The notes: a model not told the origin generated them from the sequence alone. Shown: positions 51,578 to 59,796, numbered from the stretch's first letter. The stretch is DNA of 64,000 nt from Bradyrhizobium sp. 186 (GCF_023101685.1 NZ_CP082164.1:9388501-9452500); one strand, 5' to 3'. Made by a program: numbers and translations.

Positions 51578-52390
51578 ATGCAGACATTTCGCGTCAACGG
51601 TTACGACATGGCCTATCTCGAAGTGGGCGAAGGCCCGCCGCTGGTTTGCGTGCACGGCACGCTCGGCGATTTCCGCACCTGGTATTCGGTGCTCGGCCCG
51701 CTGTCGAAGTCCCGTCGCGTCATCTCGGTCAGCCTGCGGCATTTCTTTCCCGAGCATTGGGACGCCATCGGCGACGATTACAAGATGGCGCAGCACGTCG
51801 CCGATTTGATCGCCTTCATCGAGCAGGTCGGGCCCGCGCCGGTCGATCTGATGGGACATTCGCGTGGCGGGCACATCGCGTTTCGCGTGGCCCGGGCGCG
51901 GCCCGATCTGTTGCGGAAACTGGTGCTGGCCGAGCCCGGCGGCGATCTCGACGCCAGCCTGCCGGTACCGGCCGACGCGCCCGCGCATCCGCCGCTGGCC
52001 GCGCGCACGGCGCGCTCGGTCGAGATGATCCGCGCCGGCGACATCGAGGGCGCGCTCCAGAACTTCTACGAAGGCATCGAAGGCGACGGCTCCTGGCGAC
52101 GCGTGCCGGCGGCGGCGAAGCAGCAGTTGCGCGACAACGCCATCACCTTTCTCGGCCAGATCAACGAGCAGCGCAGGTCCTATTCGCTGACTGATGCTGA
52201 GGCGATCAGGACGCCAACGCTTCTGATCGGCGGCGGCGCCACCACCGGCAGCCTGTCTGTGATATGGCGTGTGCTGGCCGAACACATCGCCGGCGCGAAG
52301 ACGGCGGTGATCCCGAATGCCGGCCACTGGATGTTCGAACAGGCGCCGCTGGAATTCGGCGAGGCGGTGAACGCGTTCTTGGCGGAGTAG
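51578..52390 (+). CDS. Alpha/beta hydrolase, second of tandem pair
   Basis: A 270-residue hydrolase with VCVHGTLGDFRTW, nucleophile S95 in DLMGHSRGGH and His in IPNAGHWMFEQAP. It is similar to its neighbour over the whole length. A longer in-frame reading from 50873 is only read-through of the first gene in another frame. Tandem copies imply related but different esters or lactones. Confidence 0.88.
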   Translation: MQTFRVNGYDMAYLEVGEGPPLVCVHGTLGDFRTWYSVLGPLSKSRRVISVSLRHFFPEHWDAIGDDYKMAQHVADLIAFIEQVGPAPVDLMGHSRGGHIAFRVARARPDLLRKLVLAEPGGDLDASLPVPADAPAHPPLAARTARSVEMIRAGDIEGALQNFYEGIEGDGSWRRVPAAAKQQLRDNAITFLGQINEQRRSYSLTDAEAIRTPTLLIGGGATTGSLSVIWRVLAEHIAGAKTAVIPNAGHWMFEQAPLEFGEAVNAFLAE

Positions 52391-52392
52391 CT

Positions 52393-52428
52393 CTCTCACC
52401 CTCTCCCCGCGTGGGAAGAGGGTGAGAG
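52393..52428. repeat. Short hairpin copy of the CTCTCCCC family
   Basis: CTCTCACCCTCTCCCC and GGGAAGAGGGTGAGAG form a strong stem between two convergent genes, likely serving as a bidirectional terminator. Confidence 0.65.
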
Positions 52429-52436
52429 CGCCTCGC

Positions 52437-52895
52437 TCACACCTTCCACGCGCCGACGGGCGCCTTGATTGCCACGTTCAGCCGGTTCCAGACATTGATC
52501 GTGGAGATGCCGAGCAGCAGCGCCGAGAGTTCACGCTCGTCAAAATGCTTGGCTGCGTCGTTCCAGATGGCATCCGGCACGGGGTCGGCGCGGTCGGACA
52601 GCCGCGTCAGCGCCTCGGTGAGCGCCAGCGCGGCGCGCTCGGTGTCCGTAAAATACGGCGTGTCTCGCCAGGCCGAGACCGCGAACAGCCGCTCGTCGGT
52701 CTCGCCGACCTTGCGGGCGAGCTTCGGGTGCATGTCGACACAGACGCTGCAGCCATTGATCTGGCTGGCGCGCAGATGCACCAGTTCCAGGAGCTTTTCC
52801 GATAGTCCCTGCTTGGACACGGTGGCCAGGGACTGCAACACATTCATGGCCTCAGGCAGGACCATGACCGGGTGATTCATGCGGGCGTGCATCAT
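52437..52895 (-). CDS. AhpD-like carboxymuconolactone decarboxylase-family protein
   Basis: A 152-residue protein. The CxxC motif is in QINGCSVCVDMHPKLARKVGE, and RLFAVSAWRDTPYFTDTERAALALTEALTRL is the usual AhpD-like second half. Members are peroxidases or decarboxylases. It is divergent from an ECF sigma gene and shares a double promoter of ECF41 type, the genomic link known for that group. ATG 52895 follows GGAG by 7 nt. Confidence 0.9.
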   Translation of the reverse strand: MMHARMNHPVMVLPEAMNVLQSLATVSKQGLSEKLLELVHLRASQINGCSVCVDMHPKLARKVGETDERLFAVSAWRDTPYFTDTERAALALTEALTRLSDRADPVPDAIWNDAAKHFDERELSALLLGISTINVWNRLNVAIKAPVGAWKV

Positions 52896-52928
52896 CTTGC
52901 GTCTCCGTTTGAGAATTGCGACGGTTCC

Positions 52929-52955
52929 GGTCACATCGGCCGGATTGGCTTCGTC
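52929..52955 (+). promoter_or_regulatory. ECF41-type promoter of the sigma gene
   Basis: GGTCACA (52929-52935) is followed after 16 bp by CGTC (52952-52955), matching the ECF41 consensus TGTCACA-N16/17-CGTC with one mismatch. Transcription would start about 30 bp before the sigma ATG, so the gene is probably self-activated. Confidence 0.7.
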
Positions 52956-52963
52956 ATGGGCAT

Positions 52964-52990
52964 GACGGATCGCGATGAGGGAATGTGACC
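52964..52990 (-). promoter_or_regulatory. ECF41-type promoter of the AhpD-like gene
   Basis: On the minus strand GGTCACA (52990-52984) is followed after 16 bp by CGTC (52967-52964). It faces its mate at 52929-52955, and the two -10 boxes are separated by 8 bp. One sigma factor can therefore drive both divergent genes. Confidence 0.7.
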
Positions 52991-52991
52991 G

Positions 52992-53849
52992 ATGGCTGAA
53001 GAAAATTTTCTCGCCCAACAGTTCGAGGTCAATCGGGACCATTTGCGCGGCGTCGCCTACCGGATGCTGGGCTCGCGCGGCGAGGTCGACGATGCCGTGC
53101 AGGAGGCATGGCTGCGGCTCAGCCGCAGCGATACATCCAATGTCGCCAACCTGCGCGGCTGGCTGACCACGGTGGTCGCGCGCATTTGTCTCGACATGCT
53201 GCGCGCACTGAAATCGCGCCGCGAGGATCCGATGGGCCCGCATGTGCCGGAGCCGGCCGATGAGACGCGGGAGCGCGAAACGGAAATCGCCGATTCCGTC
53301 GGCGCGGCTTTGCTCGTCGTGCTGGAGACATTGCAGCCGGCGGAACGGCTCGCCTTCGTGCTGCACGACATGTTCGCGGTGCCGTTCGAGGAGATCGCGC
53401 CGATCGTCGGCCGCTCGGTCGATGCCTCGCGGCAGCTGGCAAGCCGCGCCCGGCGGCGTGTGCAGGGCGCGCCGGTGCCCGAGACGGACCTGTCGCGCCA
53501 GCGCACCATCGTCGATGCCTTCCTCAAAGCTTCGCGCGAGGGCAATTTCGAGAGGCTGCTGGCCGTGCTTGATCCGGACGTCGTGTTCCGCGCCGATCAG
53601 GCCGCGGTGCGGCTCGGCACACTGCCTGAAATCCGCGGCGCCGATGCCGTGGCGCAGCTCTACAAGGGCCGCGCCCAGGCTGCGCGGACTGCGCTGGTCG
53701 ATGGCGAGATGGGTGTGGCCGTCATCCTCGAAGGACAGCTGCGCATTGCGCTGCGCATCGCTTTCAATGGCGACCGGATCGTAGGGATCGAGGCCTTGGC
53801 CGATGCGGAACGGATCGCGGTGCTGGAGGTGGAGGTGCTGGAGCGCTGA
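52992..53849 (+). CDS. ECF sigma factor with SnoaL-like C-terminal domain (ECF41-like)
   Basis: A 285-residue sigma factor. Region 2 reads NRDHLRGVAYRMLGSRGEVDDAVQEAWLRLSR and NLRGWLTTVVARICLDMLR. Region 4 reads LQPAERLAFVLHDMFAVPFEEIAPIVGRSVDASRQLASRARRRV. The C-terminal third (about 170-285) is SnoaL-like (VDAFLKASREGNFERLLAVLDPDVVFRADQ). This fused domain replaces an anti-sigma factor in ECF41. The usual DGGGK motif of that group is not obvious here. The divergent AhpD-like partner and two matching promoters support ECF41-like assignment. Confidence 0.9.
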   Translation: MAEENFLAQQFEVNRDHLRGVAYRMLGSRGEVDDAVQEAWLRLSRSDTSNVANLRGWLTTVVARICLDMLRALKSRREDPMGPHVPEPADETRERETEIADSVGAALLVVLETLQPAERLAFVLHDMFAVPFEEIAPIVGRSVDASRQLASRARRRVQGAPVPETDLSRQRTIVDAFLKASREGNFERLLAVLDPDVVFRADQAAVRLGTLPEIRGADAVAQLYKGRAQAARTALVDGEMGVAVILEGQLRIALRIAFNGDRIVGIEALADAERIAVLEVEVLER

Positions 53850-53989
53850 AGCCGAAACGCTTTTTGGCGAAAACAACCCCATGCACAGTAGCCGGCCCCA
53901 GCGATATCAATAGCTTAGCGACCCTCAAAAGACGGCTCGACCGGGCCTCGAAGCCCATCTTGACGCCTTCCCCCTCCCGCAGTACCATC

Positions 53990-54025
53990 GAATACGGAAT
54001 TCCGTATTCCCTTAATTCCGTATTC
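53990..54025. promoter_or_regulatory. GntR operator: perfect 20-bp palindrome plus half-site
   Basis: GAATACGGAATTCCGTATTC at 53990-54009 is a perfect palindrome. A further ATTCCGTATTC copy follows at 54015-54025, 15 bases downstream of the matching half. It lies 27-63 bp before the GntR start, so autoregulation is likely. The palindrome is seen directly; the regulator bound is inference. Confidence 0.72.
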
Positions 54026-54052
54026 CCTTTACGTGTTCTGGGAGCTGCCGGC

Positions 54053-54730
54053 GTGATCCCTCTCGACCCGTTCCCGAACCTGATCGACCAGGTCTATGCG
54101 CGGATCCTGGACGCGATCACCGACCGCACGCTTCAGCCCGGCCAGCGCATCCGGCAGAACGAACTCGCCGACAAGCTCGGCGTGTCGCGCCAGCCGGTGT
54201 CGCATGCACTGCATCTGTTGCATCGTCAGGGTCTGGTTGCCGAGAGCGGCCGGCGCGGCTTTGAAGTCACCCAGCTCGATCCGTCACGTATCCGCCAGCT
54301 CTATGAGGTGCGCGGCGCCATCGATGCGCTTGCTGCCCGGCTCGCGGCCGAGCGTGCGGCAAGCGACGCCGCGGCGCGCGCGCGATTGGATGCGGCACTT
54401 GCCGCCGGACGTCGGATCGATCTCAAGACGACGCTCACAGAGCTCATTGTGCTCGACGTCGATTTTCACCGCGCGATCTATCAGCTCGCCGGCAATCCCG
54501 TGATCGAGGAGACGATCGCGCCGCAATGGCCGCATATGCGCCGCTCGATGGCGACGGTGCTCTCGGAGCTCGACTATCGCGGCAGCGCCTGGGCCGAGCA
54601 TGCGGCGATCGCCGGACACATTCTCGCAGGCGACGCCAATGCTGCCGAGCGAGCGGCGCTCGCGCATGCGCAGACGGCGGGACGGATGACCGAGGAGAGA
54701 TTGAGGGCTACGGAAGAGGCGGCGGCGTAG
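54053..54730 (+). CDS. GntR-family regulator, FadR-like subfamily
   Basis: A 225-residue regulator. The winged HTH reads LIDQVYARILDAITDRTLQPGQRIRQNELADKLGVSRQPVSHALHLLHRQGLVAESGRRGFEVTQLD. The all-helical FCD ligand domain follows, with Asp and His in VLDVDFHRAIYQLAGNPVIEE and HAAIAGHILAGD for metal binding. GTG at 54053 is preferred, with GGGAG 8 nt upstream; a longer reading frame covers the operator. It probably controls the three downstream genes. Confidence 0.87.
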   Translation: MIPLDPFPNLIDQVYARILDAITDRTLQPGQRIRQNELADKLGVSRQPVSHALHLLHRQGLVAESGRRGFEVTQLDPSRIRQLYEVRGAIDALAARLAAERAASDAAARARLDAALAAGRRIDLKTTLTELIVLDVDFHRAIYQLAGNPVIEETIAPQWPHMRRSMATVLSELDYRGSAWAEHAAIAGHILAGDANAAERAALAHAQTAGRMTEERLRATEEAAA

Positions 54731-54740
54731 CCATTCGCGC

Positions 54741-54891
54741 CGTCATTCCGGAGCGATGCGACGGGACCGCGCGAAGCGCGGCCCGGGAGCGTCGAGTCCG
54801 GAATCCATCGAGCGGCAGAGACTGGGGAGGAATGGATTCTCAGATGCGCAATTGCGCATCATAGCTCGCGCTCCGCGCGCCCCGGAATGAC
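54741..54891. repeat. Palindromic repeat (CGTCATTCCGGGG family), copy e
   Basis: CGTCATTCCGGAG on the left and GCCCCGGAATGA on the right, with inner CGGAATCCAT and ATGGATTC arms. It lies between the GntR and PhyH genes and ends about 18 bp before the PhyH ribosome site. Confidence 0.82.
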
Positions 54892-54922
54892 AACAAAAAA
54901 CAATCAACGGAGGAAACGACTC

Positions 54923-55723
54923 ATGAAACTGTCTCAGGAGCAATTGAAGTTCTTCCACCGCGAGGGCTGGCTGTTCCTGCCCGAACTATTCAGCCAGGAA
55001 GAGGTCGACTTCCTCGCGCGCGAGGCGGTCGGCATCTACGACGCCAACCGGCCAGAAGTCTGGCGCGAGAAGAGCGGCGCGCCGCGCACGGCCTTTGCCG
55101 CGCATCTCTACAATGAGGCATTCCGCATCCTGGCTGCGCATCCGCGCATGATCGACCCGGTCGAGCAGCTGTTCGGCGAACCGGTCTACATGCACCAGTT
55201 CAAGATCAACGCGAAATCGGCCTTCACCGGCGACGTCTGGCAGTGGCACCAGGACTACGGCACCTGGAAGCGTGACGACGGCATGCCTGAGCCGCGCGCG
55301 ATGAACGTCGCGATCTTCCTCGACGAGGTGATGCCGATCAACGGCCCGCTGATGCTGGTGCCGCGCAGCCAGAACGCCGGAGATCTCGAAGCCTCGCATG
55401 ACCTCGCCACCACCTCCTATCCGCTGTGGACGCTGGATGAGGCCACGGTGACGCGCCTGGTCGAGCAGGGCGGGATCGTGGCGCCGACTGGAAAGGGAGG
55501 CGGCATGCTGATGTTCCACGGCAATCTCGTGCACGGCTCGGCCGGCAACATCACGCCCTACCCGCGCAAGATCGTATACCTGACGCTGAACGCGGTCTCG
55601 AACTACATCCGCACGCCGACACGGCCGGAGTACATCGCGCATCGCGACTTCGCGCCGATCAAGACGGTGGAGGACGACGCGCTGCTGCGGCTAGCACGTG
55701 CGCCGCGGCAGGCGGCGGAGTAG
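54923..55723 (+). CDS. Phytanoyl-CoA dioxygenase-family Fe(II)/2-oxoglutarate oxygenase
   Basis: A 266-residue oxygenase. The iron ligands are H109 and D111 (WQWHQDYGTW) and H204 (FHGNLVHGSAGN), with R215 placed for 2-oxoglutarate. PINGPLMLVPRSQNAGDLEASHD is family-typical. It hydroxylates a small substrate using oxygen and 2-oxoglutarate. GGAGG lies 8 nt before ATG 54923. The neighbour oxidoreductase and TRAP binding protein suggest a catabolic substrate, perhaps a hydroxy acid; this is inference. Confidence 0.9.
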   Translation: MKLSQEQLKFFHREGWLFLPELFSQEEVDFLAREAVGIYDANRPEVWREKSGAPRTAFAAHLYNEAFRILAAHPRMIDPVEQLFGEPVYMHQFKINAKSAFTGDVWQWHQDYGTWKRDDGMPEPRAMNVAIFLDEVMPINGPLMLVPRSQNAGDLEASHDLATTSYPLWTLDEATVTRLVEQGGIVAPTGKGGGMLMFHGNLVHGSAGNITPYPRKIVYLTLNAVSNYIRTPTRPEYIAHRDFAPIKTVEDDALLRLARAPRQAAE

Positions 55724-55747
55724 TTTTTGCGCCGCTTCTCCTACAAT

Positions 55748-55837
55748 CGTCATGCCCGGGCTTGTCCCGGGCATCCACGTTCTGACACGTTTACGGCGCC
55801 AATGCGTGGATGGCCGGGTCAAGCCCGGCCATGACGT
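55748..55837. repeat. Palindromic repeat (related GTCATGCCCGGGC family)
   Basis: CGTCATGCCCGGGCTTGTCCCGGGC on the left is answered by GCCGGGTCAAGCCCGGCCATGACG on the right, with inner CCACG and CGTGG arms. It lies between the PhyH and SAF-oxidoreductase genes. Confidence 0.8.
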
Positions 55838-55891
55838 CTGGGATAGACCTACGCGCTTCATCAATTTCTGCGATCCCCGGGGACATCTCCC

Positions 55892-57205
55892 ATGAACCTC
55901 TTCCACCTCCTCCAGGCCCGCGCGGCCGCCGGCAAGCCCGTCCGTGTCGCGCTGATCGGCGCCGGAAAATTCGGCTCGATGTTTCTGGCGCAGGTGCCGC
56001 ACACGCCGGGGCTGGAGGTGCCGATCATCATCGACATCGACCGCGACCGTGCGCGCGAGGCCTGCCGCACCGTCGGCTGGGACGCCGCACGCATCGCGGC
56101 GACGACCTTCACCGATGACGGGGCACGCGCGATTGCCGGCGGCGCGATGGATGTGGTGGTGGAAGCGACCGGCAATCCGGCGGTCGGCATCAAACATGCG
56201 CGCGCCGCGATCGCGGCGGGCAAGCATATCGTGATGGTCAATGTCGAGGCGGATGTGCTGGCGGGTCCGCTGCTCGCCGAGGAGGCGCGCAAGGCGGGCG
56301 TGGTCTATTCGCTCGCTTATGGCGACCAGCCGGCGCTGACGGCGGAGATGGTCGACTGGGCCCGTGCCACCGGTTTTCGCGTGGTCGCCGCCGGCAAGGG
56401 CACGAAATATCTGCCGGCCTATCACGACGTGACGCCGGACGATGTCTGGCAGCATTACGGCCTGACCGCGGGCGAGGCGCAGTCGGCTGGGATGAATCCG
56501 CAGATGTTCAACTCCTTCCTCGACGGCACCAAGTCGGCGATCGAGATGGCCGCGATCGCCAATGCCTGCGGGCTCGACGTGCCCGCGAACGGACTGTTGT
56601 TTCCGCCCTGCGGCGTCGACGATTTGCCGCATGTGATGCGACCGCGCGAGCGGGGCGGCGTGCTGGAGCGATCGGGCGTGGTGGAAGTCGTCTCCTCGCT
56701 CGAGCGCGACGGCCGGCCGGTGTTTCGCGATCTGCGCTGGGGCGTCTATGTCGTGCTGGAGGCGCCGAACGACTATGCCGCCGACTGCTTCAGGCAATAC
56801 GGCCTGAAGACCGACGCCAGCGGACGCTTCGCCGCGATGTACAAGCCCTACCATTTGATCGGACTCGAGCTGAATATCTCGGTCCTGTCGGCGGCACTGC
56901 GGGGCGAGCCGACCGGCCAAGCCACGGGCTTCCGCGGCGACGTCGCAGCCGTGGCCAAGCGCAACTTGCGCGCCGGCGAGATGCTGGACGGCGAAGGCGG
57001 CTACACGGTGTGGGGTAAGCTGGTGCCGGCGGCTGCGAGCCTGAAGGCCGGTGCGCTGCCAATTGGCCTGGCGCATCGCGTGAAGCTGAGACATGACGTC
57101 GCGTACGGCGCGATGGTGCGGTGGAGCGATGTCGAATTCGACGCCAACAACGAGACGGTGAAGATCCGCAAGGTCATGGAAGCCGCGTTCGCAGCGCAGC
57201 ATTGA
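55892..57205 (+). CDS. NAD-binding oxidoreductase with C-terminal SAF domain
   Basis: A 437-residue protein. An N-terminal Rossmann fold reads RVALIGAGKFGSMFLAQVPHTPGLEVPIIIDIDRDRAREAC, with VVVEATGNPAVGIKHARAAIAAGKHIVMVNVEADV as the homoserine-dehydrogenase-like continuation. A SAF-like C-terminal part (about 330-437) has AKRNLRAGEMLDGEGGYTVWGKLVPA. Such enzymes act on sugar-acid or branched-acid derivatives. It is downstream of the PhyH gene and upstream of the TRAP binding protein. Confidence 0.85.
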   Translation: MNLFHLLQARAAAGKPVRVALIGAGKFGSMFLAQVPHTPGLEVPIIIDIDRDRAREACRTVGWDAARIAATTFTDDGARAIAGGAMDVVVEATGNPAVGIKHARAAIAAGKHIVMVNVEADVLAGPLLAEEARKAGVVYSLAYGDQPALTAEMVDWARATGFRVVAAGKGTKYLPAYHDVTPDDVWQHYGLTAGEAQSAGMNPQMFNSFLDGTKSAIEMAAIANACGLDVPANGLLFPPCGVDDLPHVMRPRERGGVLERSGVVEVVSSLERDGRPVFRDLRWGVYVVLEAPNDYAADCFRQYGLKTDASGRFAAMYKPYHLIGLELNISVLSAALRGEPTGQATGFRGDVAAVAKRNLRAGEMLDGEGGYTVWGKLVPAAASLKAGALPIGLAHRVKLRHDVAYGAMVRWSDVEFDANNETVKIRKVMEAAFAAQH

Positions 57206-57384
57206 ACGGCTGCGCCGGCAGCCCAACCAAAGCGCGCTTGATTTGCAGGCCCCCTTTCGTCATCCTGACCGCGATCCGAATTTGAATTTCGGACGCCAAG
57301 GAACGTCGGCCAGCGACGAAGACCAAAGCGACAGCAAGATCGTGATCCCTCGTCGAGGTATCGACAACAACAGAGGGGAAGCGC

Positions 57385-58473
57385 ATGGAACGTCGTAAAT
57401 TCCTGACGGCAGGCGGATTAGGCCTTGCCGCAAGTGCGATTGCCGCGCCTGCGATCGCGCAATCGATGCCTGAAATCAAGTGGCGGTACGCCGCGAGCTG
57501 GCCGAAGGCCCTCGACACGCTCTATGGCGGTTGCGAGTATTTTGCCAAGCGCGTCGCCGAGGTCACCGACAACCGCTTCCAGATCCAATCTTTCGCCGCG
57601 GGCGAGATCGTCCCCGGCCTGCAGGTGCTCGACGCCGTATCGAACGGCACGGTCGAGATGGGCAACACCGCGCTCTACTATTATTGGGGCAAGAATCCCG
57701 CCTTCACGTTCGGGACCGCATTGCCGTTCGGCCTCAACACCCGCCAGCACATCTCTTGGCTGCTCTGGGGTGGCGGGCAAAGCATGCTTAACGACCTCCT
57801 GAAGGAACACAACACAATCGGTATCCCGACGGGCTCGACCGGTGCCCAGATGGGCGGCTGGTTCCGGAAGGAGGTCAAGTCGATGGATGATCTGAAGGGC
57901 CTGAAATTCCGCGTCGGCGGATTCGCCGGTACGATCATCGCCAAGGTCGGCGGCGTGCCACAGCAGATCGCGGGCGGCGATATCTATCCGGCGCTGGAAA
58001 AGGGCACAATCGACGCCGCAGAGTGGGTCGGGCCATATGACGACGAAAAGCTCGGCTTCGTGAAGGTCGCGAAGTACTATTATTATCCGGGCTGGTGGGA
58101 AGGGACCGGCCAAGGCCACAACATCATCAATCTCGACAAGTGGAACACGTTGCCGAAACACTACCAGGCGGCGGTCGAAAGCGCGTCGCGCGATACCTTC
58201 ACCTGGGTGACCGGCAAGTATGATGCGGTCAACCCGCCGGCGCTGAAGCGGCTGCTGGTCGCCGGCGCGATCCTGAAGCCTTTCCCGCAGGAAGTGCTGG
58301 AGGGATGCTACGGCGCGGCCAACGAGATCTACGCGGATCTCTCCAAGACCAACCCGCACTTCAACAAGATGTACACGAGCCTGTCGGCATTCCGGAGCGA
58401 ATCGCTGGCCTGGATGCAGGTCGCAGAGCTCAGCTACGACAGCTTCATGATGCGGATGCGGACAAGGACGTGA
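57385..58473 (+). CDS. TRAP-type substrate-binding protein (TakP-like)
   Basis: A 362-residue periplasmic protein with a Tat signal (MERRKFLTAGGLGLAASAIAAPAIAQ). EWVGPYDDEKLGFVKVAKYYYYPGWWEGTGQ is strongly reminiscent of TakP-type proteins that bind 2-oxo acids. The DctQ/DctM membrane genes are not adjacent, so it is an orphan here and must use a permease elsewhere. It ends before a clear terminator. Confidence 0.9.
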   Translation: MERRKFLTAGGLGLAASAIAAPAIAQSMPEIKWRYAASWPKALDTLYGGCEYFAKRVAEVTDNRFQIQSFAAGEIVPGLQVLDAVSNGTVEMGNTALYYYWGKNPAFTFGTALPFGLNTRQHISWLLWGGGQSMLNDLLKEHNTIGIPTGSTGAQMGGWFRKEVKSMDDLKGLKFRVGGFAGTIIAKVGGVPQQIAGGDIYPALEKGTIDAAEWVGPYDDEKLGFVKVAKYYYYPGWWEGTGQGHNIINLDKWNTLPKHYQAAVESASRDTFTWVTGKYDAVNPPALKRLLVAGAILKPFPQEVLEGCYGAANEIYADLSKTNPHFNKMYTSLSAFRSESLAWMQVAELSYDSFMMRMRTRT

Positions 58474-58507
58474 GTCGTTGTACGGCGCATGAGTCCAGAA
58501 ACGACGA

Positions 58508-58537
58508 AAGCCCCGGAGATTTCTCCGGGGCTTTTTT
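58508..58537 (+). terminator. Strong Rho-independent terminator
   Basis: AAGCCCCGGAGA and TCTCCGGGGCTT pair around TT and are followed by a T-run. It closes the GntR-PhyH-oxidoreductase-TRAP block 34 bp after the stop codon. Confidence 0.93.
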
Positions 58538-58582
58538 ACGTGAGCCAGCTGGTCGTTGAGGGAGAGCCACAACCTCTGAGGT

Positions 58583-58700
58583 CGTCATCGCCCGGCTCGA
58601 CCGGGCGATCCAGTATCCCCAGAGGCCTGCGTTGGAGAGCTCGCTGTCACCACGATGGCCTCGGCGTACTGGATGCCCCGGTCAAGCCGGGGCATGACAG
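58583..58700. repeat. Palindromic repeat (related GTCATCGCCCGG family)
   Basis: GTCGTCATCGCCCGGCTCGACCGGGCGATCCAGTA on the left and TACTGGATGCCCCGGTCAAGCCGGGGCATGACAGC on the right are inverted arms with variable centre. It lies between convergent genes. Confidence 0.8.
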
Positions 58701-58716
58701 CGGAGAGTGCGGCAGC

Positions 58717-59304
58717 TCAGTTCTCATCGTCACCGAGCGCTGCAACCAGCTTGTCGTAATACTTGCCGACGACATCGACGTTGGCCTTGTTTTCGACCGT
58801 GGGCGCCGGGGTCTTCAACGCCTCGTTGAGCTCGTCGAGGGCTTCCTTCTTGTCCTTGGCCGGCATCTTCTTGTCGGCCTGCACCTGGGTGATCTGCGCC
58901 TTGATCACGGCTTCGGTGCCGACATATTTCTTGGTCGCGGGATCGAAGCCGCCGAGCACGAGGCTGATGTTGTCGACCACGTTGTTATAGTCGTCATAGC
59001 CGGCGAAGCCGTTTTTCTTGGCGACGCCATCGAGCTGAGCGATCACTTTCTGGTCGGGCGCCGTGTTCTCCGGCAGCTTCTCGGTGATCCCGTCCATGTC
59101 CTTCTGCGCGGCGAGCACGCCGTCGATCTGCTTGTCGGTCAGCGCGATCTGCTTGATGGCCGGCGGCTGGGCAGGTGCGGCCTGAGCCGGCGCAGCCTGC
59201 TGCTTGGCCTGGGCGAATGCTCCATCGGTCGCAGCGACCGATAGAACAGCGGCAAGACCAGCGACGCTCAACGCGGCAGCAGCGGCACGAACGAAATGAT
59301 GCAT
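58717..59304 (-). CDS. Secreted hypothetical protein, helical, Ala/Gln/Lys-rich
   Basis: A 195-residue protein with a signal peptide (MHHFVRAAAAALSVAGLAAVLSVAATDGAFAQ). The mature part starts with a low-complexity Ala/Gln/Pro stretch and then helical segments such as LTDKQIDGVLAAQKDMDGITEKLPENTAPDQKVIAQLDGVAKKNGFAGYDDYNNVVDNISLVLGGFDPATKKYVG. It is a common alphaproteobacterial secreted protein type without known role. GAGGAG precedes ATG 59304 by 8 nt. Confidence 0.72.
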   Translation of the reverse strand: MHHFVRAAAAALSVAGLAAVLSVAATDGAFAQAKQQAAPAQAAPAQPPAIKQIALTDKQIDGVLAAQKDMDGITEKLPENTAPDQKVIAQLDGVAKKNGFAGYDDYNNVVDNISLVLGGFDPATKKYVGTEAVIKAQITQVQADKKMPAKDKKEALDELNEALKTPAPTVENKANVDVVGKYYDKLVAALGDDEN

Positions 59305-59566
59305 AGAGATCTCCTCGGATTGGGTTCCCGTTTCGACGGAGCTAGACCTACGGAAGGTGACGTGAACGCGCAATGAACCCGAACGACGCTAGACAGCGAT
59401 TGTGTCGAACAGAGTCGGCGACGTCGCCAAGGGCACGGCGAATCGGTCACGACTTCGCGAGCAAGCGGCGCGGCGATCATCGATAGATTGTCTTGCGAGC
59501 AATTCGATCGTTGCTGAAACATGACCTGCCCATCATGCTTGGGCGGACCAACGAACAGAGAAGAAC

Positions 59567-59796
59567 ATGGCTTGCTATCGCGGATCCTGCCATTGCGGCG
59601 CGGTGACGTTCCGGATCGACGCGGAGATCGAGGAGCTGACGACCTGCGATTGCTCGCTCTGCGCCCGCAAGAACGCACTGATGACGAAGGTGCACGAGAG
59701 CGAACTCACCCTGCTCGGCGGGGAGGATCTGCTGTCGGTCTATGCGTGGAACACCAACCGCGCGCAGCATTTTTTCTGCTCGCGTTGTGGCATCTA
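59567..59796 (+). pseudogene. GFA-family gene, 5' part, disrupted by IS
   Basis: The frame encodes 76 residues (MACYRGSCHCGAVTFRID ... CDCSLCARK ... FFCSRCGI) and then meets TAG formed at the IS junction. The Zn-binding Cys set (SCHC, CDCSLC, CSRC) is that of the GFA (glutathione-dependent formaldehyde-activating-like) family, which usually runs to about 120-135 residues. The missing 56 residues, YTFHRKRAAPDHFG and on, are found in frame at 63791-63959. Removing the insertion and one target copy restores a 132-residue protein. Confidence 0.88.

Noticed and set aside
50873..52390. 505-codon frame suggesting a fused hydrolase
   Set aside because: The first half is an out-of-frame reading of the first hydrolase; the real gene starts at 51578 after the first gene's stop.
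52437..53882. 481-codon minus-strand frame over the AhpD-like and sigma genes
   Set aside because: Only its last 152 codons are a real gene; the rest is antisense to the sigma factor, which has clear region 2 and 4 motifs.
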